Positions 43,766-51,777 of a stretch of 64,000 bases of DNA are shown here, one piece after another; position 1 is the first letter of the stretch, and each line of letters opens with the position of its first letter. The stretch spans positions 62,001 to 126,000 of the forward strand of contig NZ_VRKO01000004.1 of NCBI RefSeq assembly GCF_012271765.1. Direction: 5' to 3'. This DNA comes from Erwinia rhapontici. GTDB lineage: Bacteria > Pseudomonadota > Gammaproteobacteria > Enterobacterales > Enterobacteriaceae. Position numbers and translations under genes: made by a program. The notes under the pieces are model-generated. The model searched no databases. It saw only the letters and a program-made list of their open reading frames with translations, and had not been told where the DNA came from.

Positions 43766-43782
43766 AGCAAACAGCGTGCCAG
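43766..43782 (-). promoter_or_regulatory. Sigma-54 promoter of the urea operon
   Basis: The minus strand reads CTGGCACGCTGTTTGCT. TGGCACG-N4-TTGC agrees at every core position with the RpoN consensus YTGGCACG-N4-TTGCW. The predicted start of transcription is near 43755, giving a 5' leader of about 30 nt before the atzF ATG at 43725. Confidence 0.85.
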
Positions 43783-43821
43783 ATTTTATTTTGTTGATTT
43801 TAAAGATGTTATGTAAAGAGG

Positions 43822-43836
43822 TGCACAGAGGGTGCA
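43822..43836. promoter_or_regulatory. Possible activator site upstream of the sigma-54 promoter
   Basis: TGCAC-AGAGG-GTGCA is an inverted repeat about 74 bp upstream of the predicted start. It uses the NtrC half-site TGCAC, but the spacing is 2 bp shorter than the usual TGCAC-N7-GTGCA, so identity as an NtrC site is doubtful. Confidence 0.35.
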
Positions 43837-43887
43837 CAATCAGCGAGCAGGGTTTGTACAATTGTGGGGCACGGAAGACAGGTCTGA

Positions 43888-43986
43888 GGCCAGTTTGAGC
43901 ACGTCGGACCGGCAAAAGACGCATCCATGCGGGCCTCGACTCGCGCCATCCCTGGTGCGTGACGTCCGGCTTACCTCAAACTGGCC
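43888..43986. repeat. 99-bp element with 12-bp terminal inverted repeats
   Basis: GGCCAGTTTGAG (43888-43899) and its exact complement CTCAAACTGGCC (43975-43986) bound a GC-rich segment without a convincing ORF in the gap between atzF and slt. It could be a small inverted-repeat element (MITE-like) or a long hairpin ending transcripts. No target duplication is evident. Confidence 0.5.
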
Positions 43987-43990
43987 CCAT

Positions 43991-44081
43991 CCCCTTCATG
44001 ATGGTGGTTGCGGTGTGGGTATTCCGTAAATATTTGTTGAGTACATGGCATGAAGGGCTGCTCCTGGTTAGCATGAAGGGG
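43991..44081. repeat. 10-bp inverted repeat before slt
   Basis: CCCCTTCATG (43991-44000) and CATGAAGGGG (44072-44081) are exact inverted repeats. A third partial copy, CATGAAGGG, starts at 44049. Together with the 99-bp element they fill the otherwise gene-free 390 bp between atzF and slt. Confidence 0.5.
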
Positions 44082-44118
44082 GAATATTTCGCAGTTCAGG
44101 ATAAGACGAGGCAATAAC

Positions 44119-46053
44119 GTGGGGAAAGTCATGGTGGACAAGTGGCAGTGGTGGGTGGTGGCAGCCTGTTTAACAGCGGTAACCGGCAGTGCCCGTGCAG
44201 ACTCATTGGATGAACAGCGTACCCGTTATCTGCAAATCAAGCAGGCGTGGGATAATAAACAGATGGATATCGTGGGGCAGTTGATGCCCACGCTGCGTGA
44301 CTACCCACTCTATCCCTATCTGGAGTATCGCCAGCTTGCGCAGAGCCTGGATCAGGAAACCGGGCTGGCAGTGAAAGACTTTATCCAGCGTTATCCTACG
44401 CTGCCGCCGGTGCGCTCGCTCTCTTCGCGTTTTGTGAATGAGCTGGCCCGGCGTGAAGACTGGCGTGGGCTGCTGGTTTTCAGCCCTGACGCGCCGAAGC
44501 CGGTTGCGGCTCGCTGTAACTGGTATTACGCCAAATGGGCTACCGGCCAGGAGCAGGTGGCATGGGAAGGGGCGAAATCTATCTGGCTGACCGGAAGTTC
44601 CCTGCCGGGCACCTGCGATAAACTGTTCAGCGCCTGGCAAATGGCCGGACAGCAGAATCCGATTACCACGCTGGAACGTATACGTCTGGCGATGAAAGCG
44701 GGTAACACCAATCTGGTGAACTTCCTGGCGAAGCAACTCCCGCAGGATTACCAGACCATTGCCAATGCGGTGATGGATTTACAGAACAATCCCGGCACGG
44801 TAGAAAACTTTGCACGTAATGTCGGGGCAACCGACTTTACCCGCCAGGCCACGGCAATTGCCTTTGCCAGCCTGGCGCGCACGGATGTGGAACGCGCACG
44901 CCAGCTGATACCCACGCTGGTGCAGCTGCAAAAAATGGACGATCAGCAGACGCAGGAACTGAAAGATGCGGTTGCCTGGCGTCTGATGGGCAATGATACC
45001 ACCAGTGAGCAGGCACGCTGGCGCGACGATGTGGTGATGCGCAGTGATTCAACCTCGCTGATTGAGCGCCGGGTGCGGATGGCGCTGGGGAACAACGATC
45101 GCCGGGGTATGAATACCTGGATTGCGCGTTTGCCGGTCGAAGACAAGGCAAAAGATGAGTGGCAGTACTGGCAGGCTGACCTGCTGATGGAGCAGGGGCG
45201 CAAAGAAGAGGCGGAAGGCATTCTGCGTAAGTTGATGCGTGAGCGTGGCTTCTATCCAATGGTTGCCGCCCAGAAACTGGGGGTGGAGTATCCGTTGCAG
45301 GTCGACAAAGCCCCGGCGGTGGACGGCAGCCTGACCCGCGGCCCTGAAATTGCCCGTGTTCGCGAACTGATGTACTGGGGAATGGATAATCTGGCGCGCA
45401 GCGAATGGAGCTATCTGGTGTCCAGCCGCACCACTTCGCAGCAGCAGATGCTGGCCAGCTACGCACGTCAGCAAAACTGGTGGGATCTCAGCGTGCAGGC
45501 AACGATTACCGGTAAACTGTGGAACAGTTTGCAGGAGCGCTTCCCACTGGCGTGGCAGCCGCAGTTTGAACGCAATATCAGCGGTAAGAGCATCCCGATC
45601 AGCTATGCGATGGCGATTGCCCGGCAGGAGAGTGCGTGGAACCCGAAAGCACGCTCCCCGGTTGGCGCATCCGGTCTGATGCAGGTGATGCCGGCCACGG
45701 CACAGCATACTGTGACCAAATTCAGCATCCCGGGCTACAGCAACAGCAGCCAGCTGCTGGATGCAGAAACCAATATCCAGATTGGTACGCAGTATCTGGA
45801 GTCGGTATACCAACAGTTCGGTCAGAACCGCATTTTTGCCTCGGCTGCGTATAATGCCGGGCCGTCGCGCGTGCGCACCTGGCAGGGTAACAGCGCAGGG
45901 AAACTGGATGCGGTGGCGTTTATCGAAACCATTCCCTTCTCGGAAACCCGCGGCTATGTGAAGAACGTACTGGCTTATGATGCCTACTACCGCTACTTCC
46001 TTAACCAGTCGGATAAACTGTTTGCCGACAGCGAGTGGCAGCAGCGTTATTGA
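44119..46053 (+). CDS. slt: Soluble lytic murein transglycosylase Slt70
   Basis: A 644-residue periplasmic enzyme with a GTG start at 44119 behind GAGG. ATG 44131 is an alternative within the same signal peptide (cleavage at ARA-DSLDEQ). The long helical superhelix (U and L domains) is followed by the goose-lysozyme-like domain. The catalytic Glu is in IARQESAWNPKA, then VGASGLMQVMPATA and IFASAAYNAGP. It cleaves murein to 1,6-anhydromuropeptides. It matches E. coli Slt over its full length. Confidence 0.95.
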   Translation: MGKVMVDKWQWWVVAACLTAVTGSARADSLDEQRTRYLQIKQAWDNKQMDIVGQLMPTLRDYPLYPYLEYRQLAQSLDQETGLAVKDFIQRYPTLPPVRSLSSRFVNELARREDWRGLLVFSPDAPKPVAARCNWYYAKWATGQEQVAWEGAKSIWLTGSSLPGTCDKLFSAWQMAGQQNPITTLERIRLAMKAGNTNLVNFLAKQLPQDYQTIANAVMDLQNNPGTVENFARNVGATDFTRQATAIAFASLARTDVERARQLIPTLVQLQKMDDQQTQELKDAVAWRLMGNDTTSEQARWRDDVVMRSDSTSLIERRVRMALGNNDRRGMNTWIARLPVEDKAKDEWQYWQADLLMEQGRKEEAEGILRKLMRERGFYPMVAAQKLGVEYPLQVDKAPAVDGSLTRGPEIARVRELMYWGMDNLARSEWSYLVSSRTTSQQQMLASYARQQNWWDLSVQATITGKLWNSLQERFPLAWQPQFERNISGKSIPISYAMAIARQESAWNPKARSPVGASGLMQVMPATAQHTVTKFSIPGYSNSSQLLDAETNIQIGTQYLESVYQQFGQNRIFASAAYNAGPSRVRTWQGNSAGKLDAVAFIETIPFSETRGYVKNVLAYDAYYRYFLNQSDKLFADSEWQQRY

Positions 46054-46134
46054 TTGCGTGTCATCGCCGGAATACGTGAAGAGACAGCCAACACCGCTGT
46101 GGCTTCTCGTATGACGGCGATGATGATATGCTAC

Positions 46135-46154
46135 TGTACTAGTTAAATAGTATG
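46135..46154 (+). promoter_or_regulatory. trp operator in the trpR promoter
   Basis: TGTACTAGTTAAATAGTATG matches the 20-bp trp operator consensus CGTACTAGTTAACTAGTACG at 17 positions. It ends 10 bp before the trpR ATG, so TrpR should repress its own gene in the presence of tryptophan. Confidence 0.85.
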
Positions 46155-46164
46155 GCGGAATATC

Positions 46165-46497
46165 ATGACCAACCCAACTCCTGTTCCCATCACGACTGAC
46201 CCGGCGAGCGAAGACTGGCTGCGTTTTGTCACGCTGCTGCAACGTGCCTATCAGGGCGAACTGCACCTTCCGCTATTACAATTGATGCTGACGCCGGACG
46301 AGCGTGAGGCGTTGGGTACCCGACTGCGTATTGTTGAAGAGTTGATGCGCGGGACAATGAGCCAGCGGGAGCTGAAAAACGAGTTGGGAGCCGGGATTGC
46401 GACGATTACGCGGGGGTCAAACAGCCTGAAAAGTGCGCCTCCTGCCCTGAAAACATGGCTGGAGACACAGCTTCTCAGTGGATCAGATAAGGTCTGA
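46165..46497 (+). CDS. trpR: Trp operon repressor
   Basis: A 110-residue all-helical dimeric repressor. [47 protein letters not shown] covers the tryptophan pocket and the HTH (about residues 65-90), nearly identical to E. coli. It binds L-tryptophan and represses trp, aroH and related operons. Its 3' end overlaps the convergent yjjX by 15 bp. Confidence 0.97.
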   Translation: MTNPTPVPITTDPASEDWLRFVTLLQRAYQGELHLPLLQLMLTPDEREALGTRLRIVEELMRGTMSQRELKNELGAGIATITRGSNSLKSAPPALKTWLETQLLSGSDKV

Positions 46498-47031
46498 GCT
46501 CTCTTCGTCGTCTTTGCGCTGATAGATGTCGTTATGAAACGGGCACAGTGCGAGGATGAGCGCCTGGTGATAAACGCTGGTACGCGTCAGTCGACCGGCA
46601 GTAAAAGCACCAATTGCACCGCCTTTATGTTTGATATCGTTAACGCCGGTCAGGCGGGCCATCTCTTCGCCCAGTTCACGTCCGGCATGGATACCTTTCA
46701 TCACGATGGCAGGCAGAGTGAAGCTGGCAGAACGCGATTCGCCGCGTAGTTTGTGATTCTCCACCACCATCCATGCGAAGGCAGTGTTATCTTCAATACC
46801 GGCTTCAATGGCCACCCAAAAATTGGCTTCCGGTCTGACCTGGCGAGCATTCATCACGCGCTGACGTGCGCCAGTTCGCGTTTCTGTGTTTGTGATCGGT
46901 TGTGCAGCAACGCCGCTGTCGACCTCGACACCCTCAATATGGCAGGATCCTTCCCCGAAGATATCGCTGAACGCTTGAGAAATTGCCTTAATTTTGGCTG
47001 GATTGATGGTAGCAGCGACAACATGGTACAT
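46483..47031 (-). CDS. yjjX: Inosine/xanthosine triphosphatase YjjX
   Basis: A 182-residue protein of the NTPase family that removes ITP and XTP from the nucleotide pool. Conserved segments are [12 protein letters not shown] (nucleotide loop), [29 protein letters not shown] and the C-terminal [26 protein letters not shown]. It is divergent from gpmB, with 50 bp between start codons. Length and sequence match E. coli YjjX, though the C-terminus is slightly longer. Confidence 0.93.
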   Translation of the reverse strand: MYHVVAATINPAKIKAISQAFSDIFGEGSCHIEGVEVDSGVAAQPITNTETRTGARQRVMNARQVRPEANFWVAIEAGIEDNTAFAWMVVENHKLRGESRSASFTLPAIVMKGIHAGRELGEEMARLTGVNDIKHKGGAIGAFTAGRLTRTSVYHQALILALCPFHNDIYQRKDDEESSDLI

Positions 47032-47081
47032 AATTGTTTGAACCCTCTACGCAAATTTGTCGCAGTATAACGGAAAATCGC

Positions 47082-47729
47082 ATGTTACAGGTCTATCTTG
47101 TTCGCCACGGAGAAACGCTATGGAATGCGGCACGTCGCATTCAGGGGCAGTCAGACAGCGCGCTGACTGAGAAAGGAGAGCAGCAGGCTCATCAGGTAGG
47201 AGATCGCGTCAAAAAGCTGGGCATTACCCATGTCATTGCCAGCGATCTGGGCCGTACCCGCCGTACCGCCGAGATCATTGCCGATGCCTGTGGTTGTTCG
47301 GTCGTGCTGGACTCTCGTTTGCGTGAATTGAATATGGGGGTGCTGGAAGAGCGCCTGCTGGATTCACTGAATGCTGAAGAAGAGGGCTGGCGTAAGACGC
47401 TGGTGGATGGCACGGAGAACGGCCGCATCCCGCAGGGTGAGTCTATGAGTGAAATGGCGCAGCGCATGCATCAGGCGCTGGATGCATGCCTGGCATTGCC
47501 TGAGGGTAGCCGTCCACTGATTGTCAGCCACGGGATGGCGTTGGGGGTACTGCTCAGTACGATCCTGGGTTTACCGGCGAATGCGGAACGCCGCCTGCGC
47601 TTGCGTAATTGCTCAATTTCCCGCGTGGATCACCAACACAGCGCCTGGCTGGCTTCTGGCTGGGTGGTGGAGACTGCAGGCGATATTGCGCATCTGGAGG
47701 ATACTTCCCTCGACGAACTGCAGCGCTAA
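47082..47729 (+). CDS. gpmB: Phosphoglycerate mutase-like phosphatase GpmB
   Basis: A 215-residue histidine phosphatase starting at ATG 47082 (MLQVYLVRHGET). The phosphohistidine motif LVRHGETLWN is at residues 5-14, the acid is in RELNMGVLEE, and the second His is in LIVSHGMALG. In E. coli, GpmB acts poorly as a mutase and has been described as a phosphatase. The natural substrate is unsettled. A strong terminator follows. Confidence 0.93.
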   Translation: MLQVYLVRHGETLWNAARRIQGQSDSALTEKGEQQAHQVGDRVKKLGITHVIASDLGRTRRTAEIIADACGCSVVLDSRLRELNMGVLEERLLDSLNAEEEGWRKTLVDGTENGRIPQGESMSEMAQRMHQALDACLALPEGSRPLIVSHGMALGVLLSTILGLPANAERRLRLRNCSISRVDHQHSAWLASGWVVETAGDIAHLEDTSLDELQR

Positions 47730-47734
47730 CCCTG

Positions 47735-47763
47735 AAAAAGGGCCGATATTCTCGGCCCTTTTT
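47735..47763. terminator. Bidirectional terminator between gpmB and rob
   Basis: AAAAAGGGCCGA (47735-47746) and TCGGCCCTTTTT (47752-47763) form a GC-rich stem with an A-run before it and a T-run after it. This is suited to ending both gpmB and the convergent rob. Confidence 0.9.
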
Positions 47764-47777
47764 GTATCATCTGCTGA

Positions 47778-48653
47778 CTACGACTGGCGTCGTATCGGGA
47801 TCAGATATTCACAATGGATGTCGACCGGTGGCTCTGGACGTTTCTTACCGCCGTGGGTATAGAAACGCTCAATGTCATGACCGTGACGACGTGTCAGATT
47901 CAGTGTTGGCATACAGGTGCCGTAAATCTGTAAGACAAAGTTCTGAAGTCCGTTACGCGGCCCTTCATAGGTGAACTGCACATAATCGCCTCCTTCCAGC
48001 ACGACCGTCTGCGTTGAATGCAACTGGCTGGAAATGGACTCAGCGGTGACCGCTGTGGTGTAAAGAATCTCCTGCTCATCGTCTTTTTCCATGCTGGGGC
48101 GCGACTGGTGCAGACCATACAGCACTGGCGGAACGGTATCCGTCTCCGTCAGGAACTGGCGCCAGAAATGCATACGCATCTCATCACGGAAGCGTGAAAT
48201 CTGCTCCAGTGTGCAGGTATAAGATTGGGTTTGCCCAATCAGCACGATTTCCGGCAGACTTACCCAGGTCGGTTCGGGTAATCTGACGTCGTCGAGGCGA
48301 ATCGGTGGGCGCAGCCCATAGGCATTCCAGTCTGATGACCGGCGATACCAGGCTGGCGTCTGGGCAAATTGTTTCTTAAAGGCTCTGGTGAAAGTTTGTT
48401 GAGAGTCAAAACGATACTGCAAAGCAATATCGAGAATCGGGCGACTCGTCAAACGTAATGCTACGGCAGCTTTCGACAGACGGCGGGCGCGAATATAAGC
48501 GCCAATCGCATGACTTGTGACGTCTTTGAACATTCTTTGCAAATGCCATTTTGAATAACCTGCCTTCGCCGCGACATTATCCAGTGATAAAGGTTGGTCC
48601 AGGTGGCTCTCCAGCCAGACAAGCAAATCTCGAATGATACCGGCTTGGTCCAT
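47778..48653 (-). CDS. rob: Right-origin-binding protein Rob (AraC/XylS family)
   Basis: A 291-residue regulator. Two HTH motifs are in the first 100 residues (LSLDNVAAKAGYSKWHLQRMFKDVTSHAIGAYIRARRLSKAA in pattern, then ILDIALQYRFDSQQTFTRAFKKQF). A GyrI-like C-terminal domain ends YLIPIRRQS. It activates mar/sox/rob-box genes for efflux and stress resistance in response to bile salts and fatty acids, and binds oriC. It matches E. coli Rob over its full length. Confidence 0.95.
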   Translation of the reverse strand: MDQAGIIRDLLVWLESHLDQPLSLDNVAAKAGYSKWHLQRMFKDVTSHAIGAYIRARRLSKAAVALRLTSRPILDIALQYRFDSQQTFTRAFKKQFAQTPAWYRRSSDWNAYGLRPPIRLDDVRLPEPTWVSLPEIVLIGQTQSYTCTLEQISRFRDEMRMHFWRQFLTETDTVPPVLYGLHQSRPSMEKDDEQEILYTTAVTAESISSQLHSTQTVVLEGGDYVQFTYEGPRNGLQNFVLQIYGTCMPTLNLTRRHGHDIERFYTHGGKKRPEPPVDIHCEYLIPIRRQS

Positions 48654-48857
48654 AAATCGTCCTCATGTTACTCATAATTGGTGCAAGGTAAGCAAAGTCG
48701 ACGAATAGTAGCATTAATTGCTAATTGTTAGGTTGTAACTGAAAAATGTACCCATATCCGCGCTGATTTAAACAACATCGCGTGATAAATCGTAAAGGCA
48801 TGAACTGTTGCTCATGTACCTTACAATGTCATCTATTTTCTTTGAAATGGTCACGTC

Positions 48858-49334
48858 ATGACAATTAAAAAAGTGTTAATAGTCACTTCAATAGCGCTCT
48901 GCTCCGGCACGCTTCAGGCAGAACAGGTCGGTTCTGTAGATACTGTCTTTAAGATGTTCGGTCCCGATCATAAGATCGTGGTGGAAGCATTTGACGATCC
49001 GGACGTGAAAAATGTCACCTGTTATTTGAGCCGGGCGAAAACGGGAGGAATCAAAGGGGGCTTAGGTTTGGCAGAAGATACCTCGGATGCCGCTATTTCG
49101 TGTCAGCAGGTGGGGCCGGTAGAACTCAGTGAGAAAATTAAGCAGGGTAAAGCCGAAGGGGAAGTGGTGTTTCGTAAACGGACATCGCTGGTGTTCAAGA
49201 AACTCCAGGTGGTACGTTTCTACGACAAAAATCGTAATGCGTTAATTTATTTGAGCTATTCCGATAAGGTCGTCGATGGTTCGCCGAAAAATGCGCTGAG
49301 TGCGGTGCCGATAATCCCCTGGGGCAAGGGATAA
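48858..49334 (+). CDS. creA: CreA family protein
   Basis: A 158-residue exported protein with a short signal peptide ([16 protein letters not shown]). Conserved CreA features are [60 protein letters not shown] and [21 protein letters not shown]. Two cysteines are present. The function is unknown. In E. coli it is followed by creBCD, but here arcA comes next and no cre sensor or regulator is present. Confidence 0.92.
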   Translation: MTIKKVLIVTSIALCSGTLQAEQVGSVDTVFKMFGPDHKIVVEAFDDPDVKNVTCYLSRAKTGGIKGGLGLAEDTSDAAISCQQVGPVELSEKIKQGKAEGEVVFRKRTSLVFKKLQVVRFYDKNRNALIYLSYSDKVVDGSPKNALSAVPIIPWGKG

Positions 49335-49341
49335 TAAGTTG

Positions 49342-49361
49342 GGGCGAGGCATACCTCGCCC
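49342..49361. repeat. GGCATGCC-family palindrome between creA and arcA
   Basis: GGGCGAGGCATACCTCGCCC is a near-perfect palindrome 8 bp after the creA stop and before the arcA stop, between convergent genes. It probably ends both transcripts. Confidence 0.7.
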
Positions 49362-49368
49362 TCAAAAC

Positions 49369-50085
49369 TTAATCCTGCAGATCGCCGCAGAAGCGGTAAC
49401 CTTCGCCGTGGATCGTGGCGATGATTTCTGGTGTATCCGGTGTGGATTCAAAATGCTTACGGATGCGGCGAATGGTCACGTCGACGGTGCGATCGTGTGG
49501 CTTCAGTTCACGTCCGGTCATTTTTTTCAGCAAATCAGCACGGGTCTGAATCTTGCCTGGATTCTCACAGAAGTGCAGCATGGCGCGGAATTCGCTGCGC
49601 GGCAGCTTATACTGTTCGCCCTGCGGGCTGACCAGTGAACGACTGTTGATGTCCAGTTCCCAGCCGTTAAAGCGGTAGGATTCAACCAGCTTACGCTCTT
49701 CGCTGACCGCGGCCAGATTCATGGTGCGGGACAGCAGATTGCGTGCGCGAATGGTCAGCTCACGCGGATTAAACGGTTTGGTTATGTAGTCATCGGCGCC
49801 GATTTCAAGACCGAGGATCTTATCGACCTCGTTATCACGGCCGGTGAGGAACATCAGTGCCACGTTTGCCTGCTCACGCAGTTCACGTGCCAGTAACAGG
49901 CCATTTTTGCCTGGCAGATTGATGTCCATAATGACCAGATTGACGTCATTTTCCGTCAGTATCTGGTGCATTTCAGCGCCGTCTGTAGCTTCATAAACCA
50001 TGTAGCCTTCGGCTTCAAAAATACTTTTGAGCGTATTACGAGTAACTAATTCGTCTTCAACGATAAGTATGTGCGGGGTCTGCAT
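49369..50085 (-). CDS. arcA: Response regulator ArcA
   Basis: A 238-residue OmpR-type regulator starting at ATG 50085 ([12 protein letters not shown]). The receiver has the acidic pair in VEDE, the phospho-Asp in [12 protein letters not shown] (Asp54), Thr in LTGRD and Lys in ITKPFNP. The C-terminal winged helix has [16 protein letters not shown]. It is almost identical to E. coli ArcA. With the sensor ArcB it controls respiratory and central metabolism when oxygen is low. The 650-bp region upstream contains an FNR site and a yjjY-like ORF. Confidence 0.97.
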   Translation of the reverse strand: MQTPHILIVEDELVTRNTLKSIFEAEGYMVYEATDGAEMHQILTENDVNLVIMDINLPGKNGLLLARELREQANVALMFLTGRDNEVDKILGLEIGADDYITKPFNPRELTIRARNLLSRTMNLAAVSEERKLVESYRFNGWELDINSRSLVSPQGEQYKLPRSEFRAMLHFCENPGKIQTRADLLKKMTGRELKPHDRTVDVTIRRIRKHFESTPDTPEIIATIHGEGYRFCGDLQD

Positions 50086-50155
50086 GTGTTCGCTACCTAA
50101 AATTGCCAACAAAATCGAAAACAGGACATACGGCTGTTGGCGCTGGCTACACCTG

Positions 50156-50341
50156 GTGTTAAGAGCCAGTAGCAAAACAACAGCAGTACAGAATGATGTT
50201 CTTGATACACAATCCATGTACCGTCAACAACGCGGCCAACCCTTAATGATTTTTGGGTTTTGCGCAGCCATTAGGATGTATCCTGCATGCCCCGGCAGTG
50301 CCAAAACGGCGTATATCCTAACTGTATTAACAGCAACATAA
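50156..50341 (+). CDS. yjjY: Possible YjjY-like small protein upstream of arcA
   Basis: A frame of 61 codons from GTG 50156 contains [10 protein letters not shown] and ends [13 protein letters not shown]. From memory E. coli YjjY has VRNCVLDALS and ends SKTAVILTILTAT, and it lies at the same place divergent from arcA. The middle is not conserved. The start codon is uncertain because no convincing ribosome site precedes it. The conserved tail may reflect DNA or RNA signals in the arcA leader rather than a protein. Confidence 0.4.
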   Translation: MLRASSKTTAVQNDVLDTQSMYRQQRGQPLMIFGFCAAIRMYPACPGSAKTAYILTVLTAT

Positions 50342-50382
50342 CAGCACAGGCAACAACCATCACGCAATAAAACAACGCTTAG

Positions 50383-50396
50383 TTGACTTATATCAA
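50383..50396. promoter_or_regulatory. FNR site upstream of arcA
   Basis: TTGAC-TTAT-ATCAA matches the FNR consensus TTGAT-N4-ATCAA at 9 of 10 positions. It lies about 300 bp upstream of the arcA start, where anaerobic activation of arcA by FNR is known in E. coli. The rest of the 50086-50734 gap is AT-rich with no other convincing gene. Confidence 0.7.
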
Positions 50397-50734
50397 ACCA
50401 ATTGTAGCACGTTAACACTTTTGTGAAAAACTCTTCCCAGATTGGCAGGTTAGCTCACAAATACCTCCTAAAAAGCGCTATTTAATGCAGAGGGTTAACA
50501 GTCGGGTTACGGCACACATTAATAAATGTTAATTAGTTGATAATATGGGTGTTATTGTAATGAAGCCTGCTTTTCGGTGGGTTATCAAGAAAAAATAGGT
50601 TTATCATTCGATTACGGCGATTTAAATCAACCCACCAGGGTGTTGATAATATGTTAAATATTGCCGGATGTTTTTTCCACTGTGGGGAAGGCATCATCAA
50701 CATTGTGAATTTCTCTCTCTATATGAAGGTGGTT

Positions 50735-51415
50735 ATGCGTTTTCCTTTTATCCTTGTCTCTCCTGCGCGTGCTGAAAATGTCGGTGCGGCGGCCCGTGCC
50801 ATGAAAACCATGGGATTTAGCGAACTGCGTATTGTTGACAGCCAGGCGCACCTTGATCCGGCAGCGAGACGCGTTGCACACGGGGCGGGTGACATTCTGG
50901 ATAATGCCAGCCACTGGGCATCACTTGAGGCAGCATTAGCCGATATTGATTTTAGTATTGCCACCACGGCACGTTCTCGCGCGAAATTCCGTTACTATGC
51001 CACGCCGCAGGAGGTGCAGCAGGTACTGGAAGAGAAGCAACGCTGGACAGGCAGTGTGGCGATGATCTTTGGGCGCGAAGACAGCGGCTTAACGAATGAA
51101 GAACTGGCGCAGGCCGATTTGTTGACGGGGATTCCGATGGCGGGTGATTATCCGTCGCTGAACCTGGGGCAGGCGGTGATGGTCTATTGCTATCAACTCT
51201 CGGCATTGCGCCAGGTGAGCGCGCAGACGGAACCTGCTGCGGACGTTGAACAACTTGCGGCGCTCCGCCTGCGTGCGCAATTTTTGTTGCAGCGGCTGGA
51301 CGTCGCCGGGGATGAAAAGCTGGCAGACTGGTTGCAGCAACGTATCGGTTTGCTTCAGCAGCGAGATACCGCCATGTTGCATCGACTGCTGCATGACATA
51401 GAAAAAAAGCTGTAG
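50735..51415 (+). CDS. yjtD: TrmJ/LasT-family RNA methyltransferase-like protein YjtD
   Basis: A 226-residue SPOUT-fold protein starting at ATG 50735 (MRFPFILVSPARAENVG), with AAGG just upstream. SAM-knot features are MIFGREDSGLTNEEL and IPMAGDYPSLNLGQAVMVYCYQL, and the C-terminus RDTAMLHRLLHDIEKKL is shared with E. coli YjtD (LasT). It is presumably a tRNA or rRNA 2'-O-methyltransferase, but the target is not established. Confidence 0.9.
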   Translation: MRFPFILVSPARAENVGAAARAMKTMGFSELRIVDSQAHLDPAARRVAHGAGDILDNASHWASLEAALADIDFSIATTARSRAKFRYYATPQEVQQVLEEKQRWTGSVAMIFGREDSGLTNEELAQADLLTGIPMAGDYPSLNLGQAVMVYCYQLSALRQVSAQTEPAADVEQLAALRLRAQFLLQRLDVAGDEKLADWLQQRIGLLQQRDTAMLHRLLHDIEKKL

Positions 51416-51551
51416 AGAAAAACGCTGGATGAAGCATGAAAAATGGTGTGATTTACTGCCATTTTTTCATAGCGTAACAGAACAGATCGGCAAGGAAGAC
51501 GAAAAGGGTCTGACGACATCGCCGGGAAAAAGAGGCCATTCGATAAAAAAA

Positions 51552-51580
51552 TTGACTTGGCTGGCACTTTGCTTTAATTC
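51552..51580 (+). promoter_or_regulatory. Promoter of the thr operon
   Basis: -35 TTGACT (51552-51557) and an AT-rich -10 around TTTAATTC (51573-51580) lie about 45 bp before the leader peptide ATG. The arrangement matches the E. coli thr promoter. Confidence 0.6.
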
Positions 51581-51623
51581 TGAAAGCCGACAGATTTAAC
51601 AGACAGATAAAAGATAAATCTCA

Positions 51624-51695
51624 ATGCGTAAAAACAGCCTGATTACCACAATCATTATTACCACCACCATTACCACAGGTAACGGTGCGGGCTGA
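51624..51695 (+). CDS. thrL: thr operon leader peptide
   Basis: A 23-residue peptide, [20 protein letters not shown] followed by GAG. It contains seven Thr and five Ile codons in a run. Ribosome stalling at these codons when Thr-tRNA or Ile-tRNA is scarce shifts the RNA from the terminator to the antiterminator fold. The ending TTGNGAG matches E. coli ThrL. Confidence 0.95.
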   Translation: MRKNSLITTIIITTTITTGNGAG

Positions 51696-51751
51696 CGCAT
51701 ACAGGAAAAATCAAAAAAAAGCCCGCACCTCAACAGTGCGGGCTTTTTTTT
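51684..51751 (+). terminator. thr attenuator
   Basis: The terminator stem GCCCGCAC (51721-51728)/GTGCGGGC (51736-51743) is followed by eight T. GGTGCGGGC at 51684-51692, inside the end of thrL, is complementary to GCCCGCACC (51721-51729) and gives the competing antiterminator. All elements of classical attenuation are present. Confidence 0.93.
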
Positions 51752-51777
51752 CGGCAAAAATTCAGGAGAGCTTGAAC

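Noticed and set aside
43832..44029. 65-codon plus-strand frame upstream of slt
   Set aside because: It crosses the 99-bp inverted-repeat element, has no ribosome site and has a composition unlike neighbouring proteins.
43726..44118. Guanidine (ykkC-type) riboswitch ahead of the carboxylase operon
   Set aside because: The leader after the predicted sigma-54 start is only about 30 nt and holds a palindrome. No riboswitch-like conserved structure is visible.
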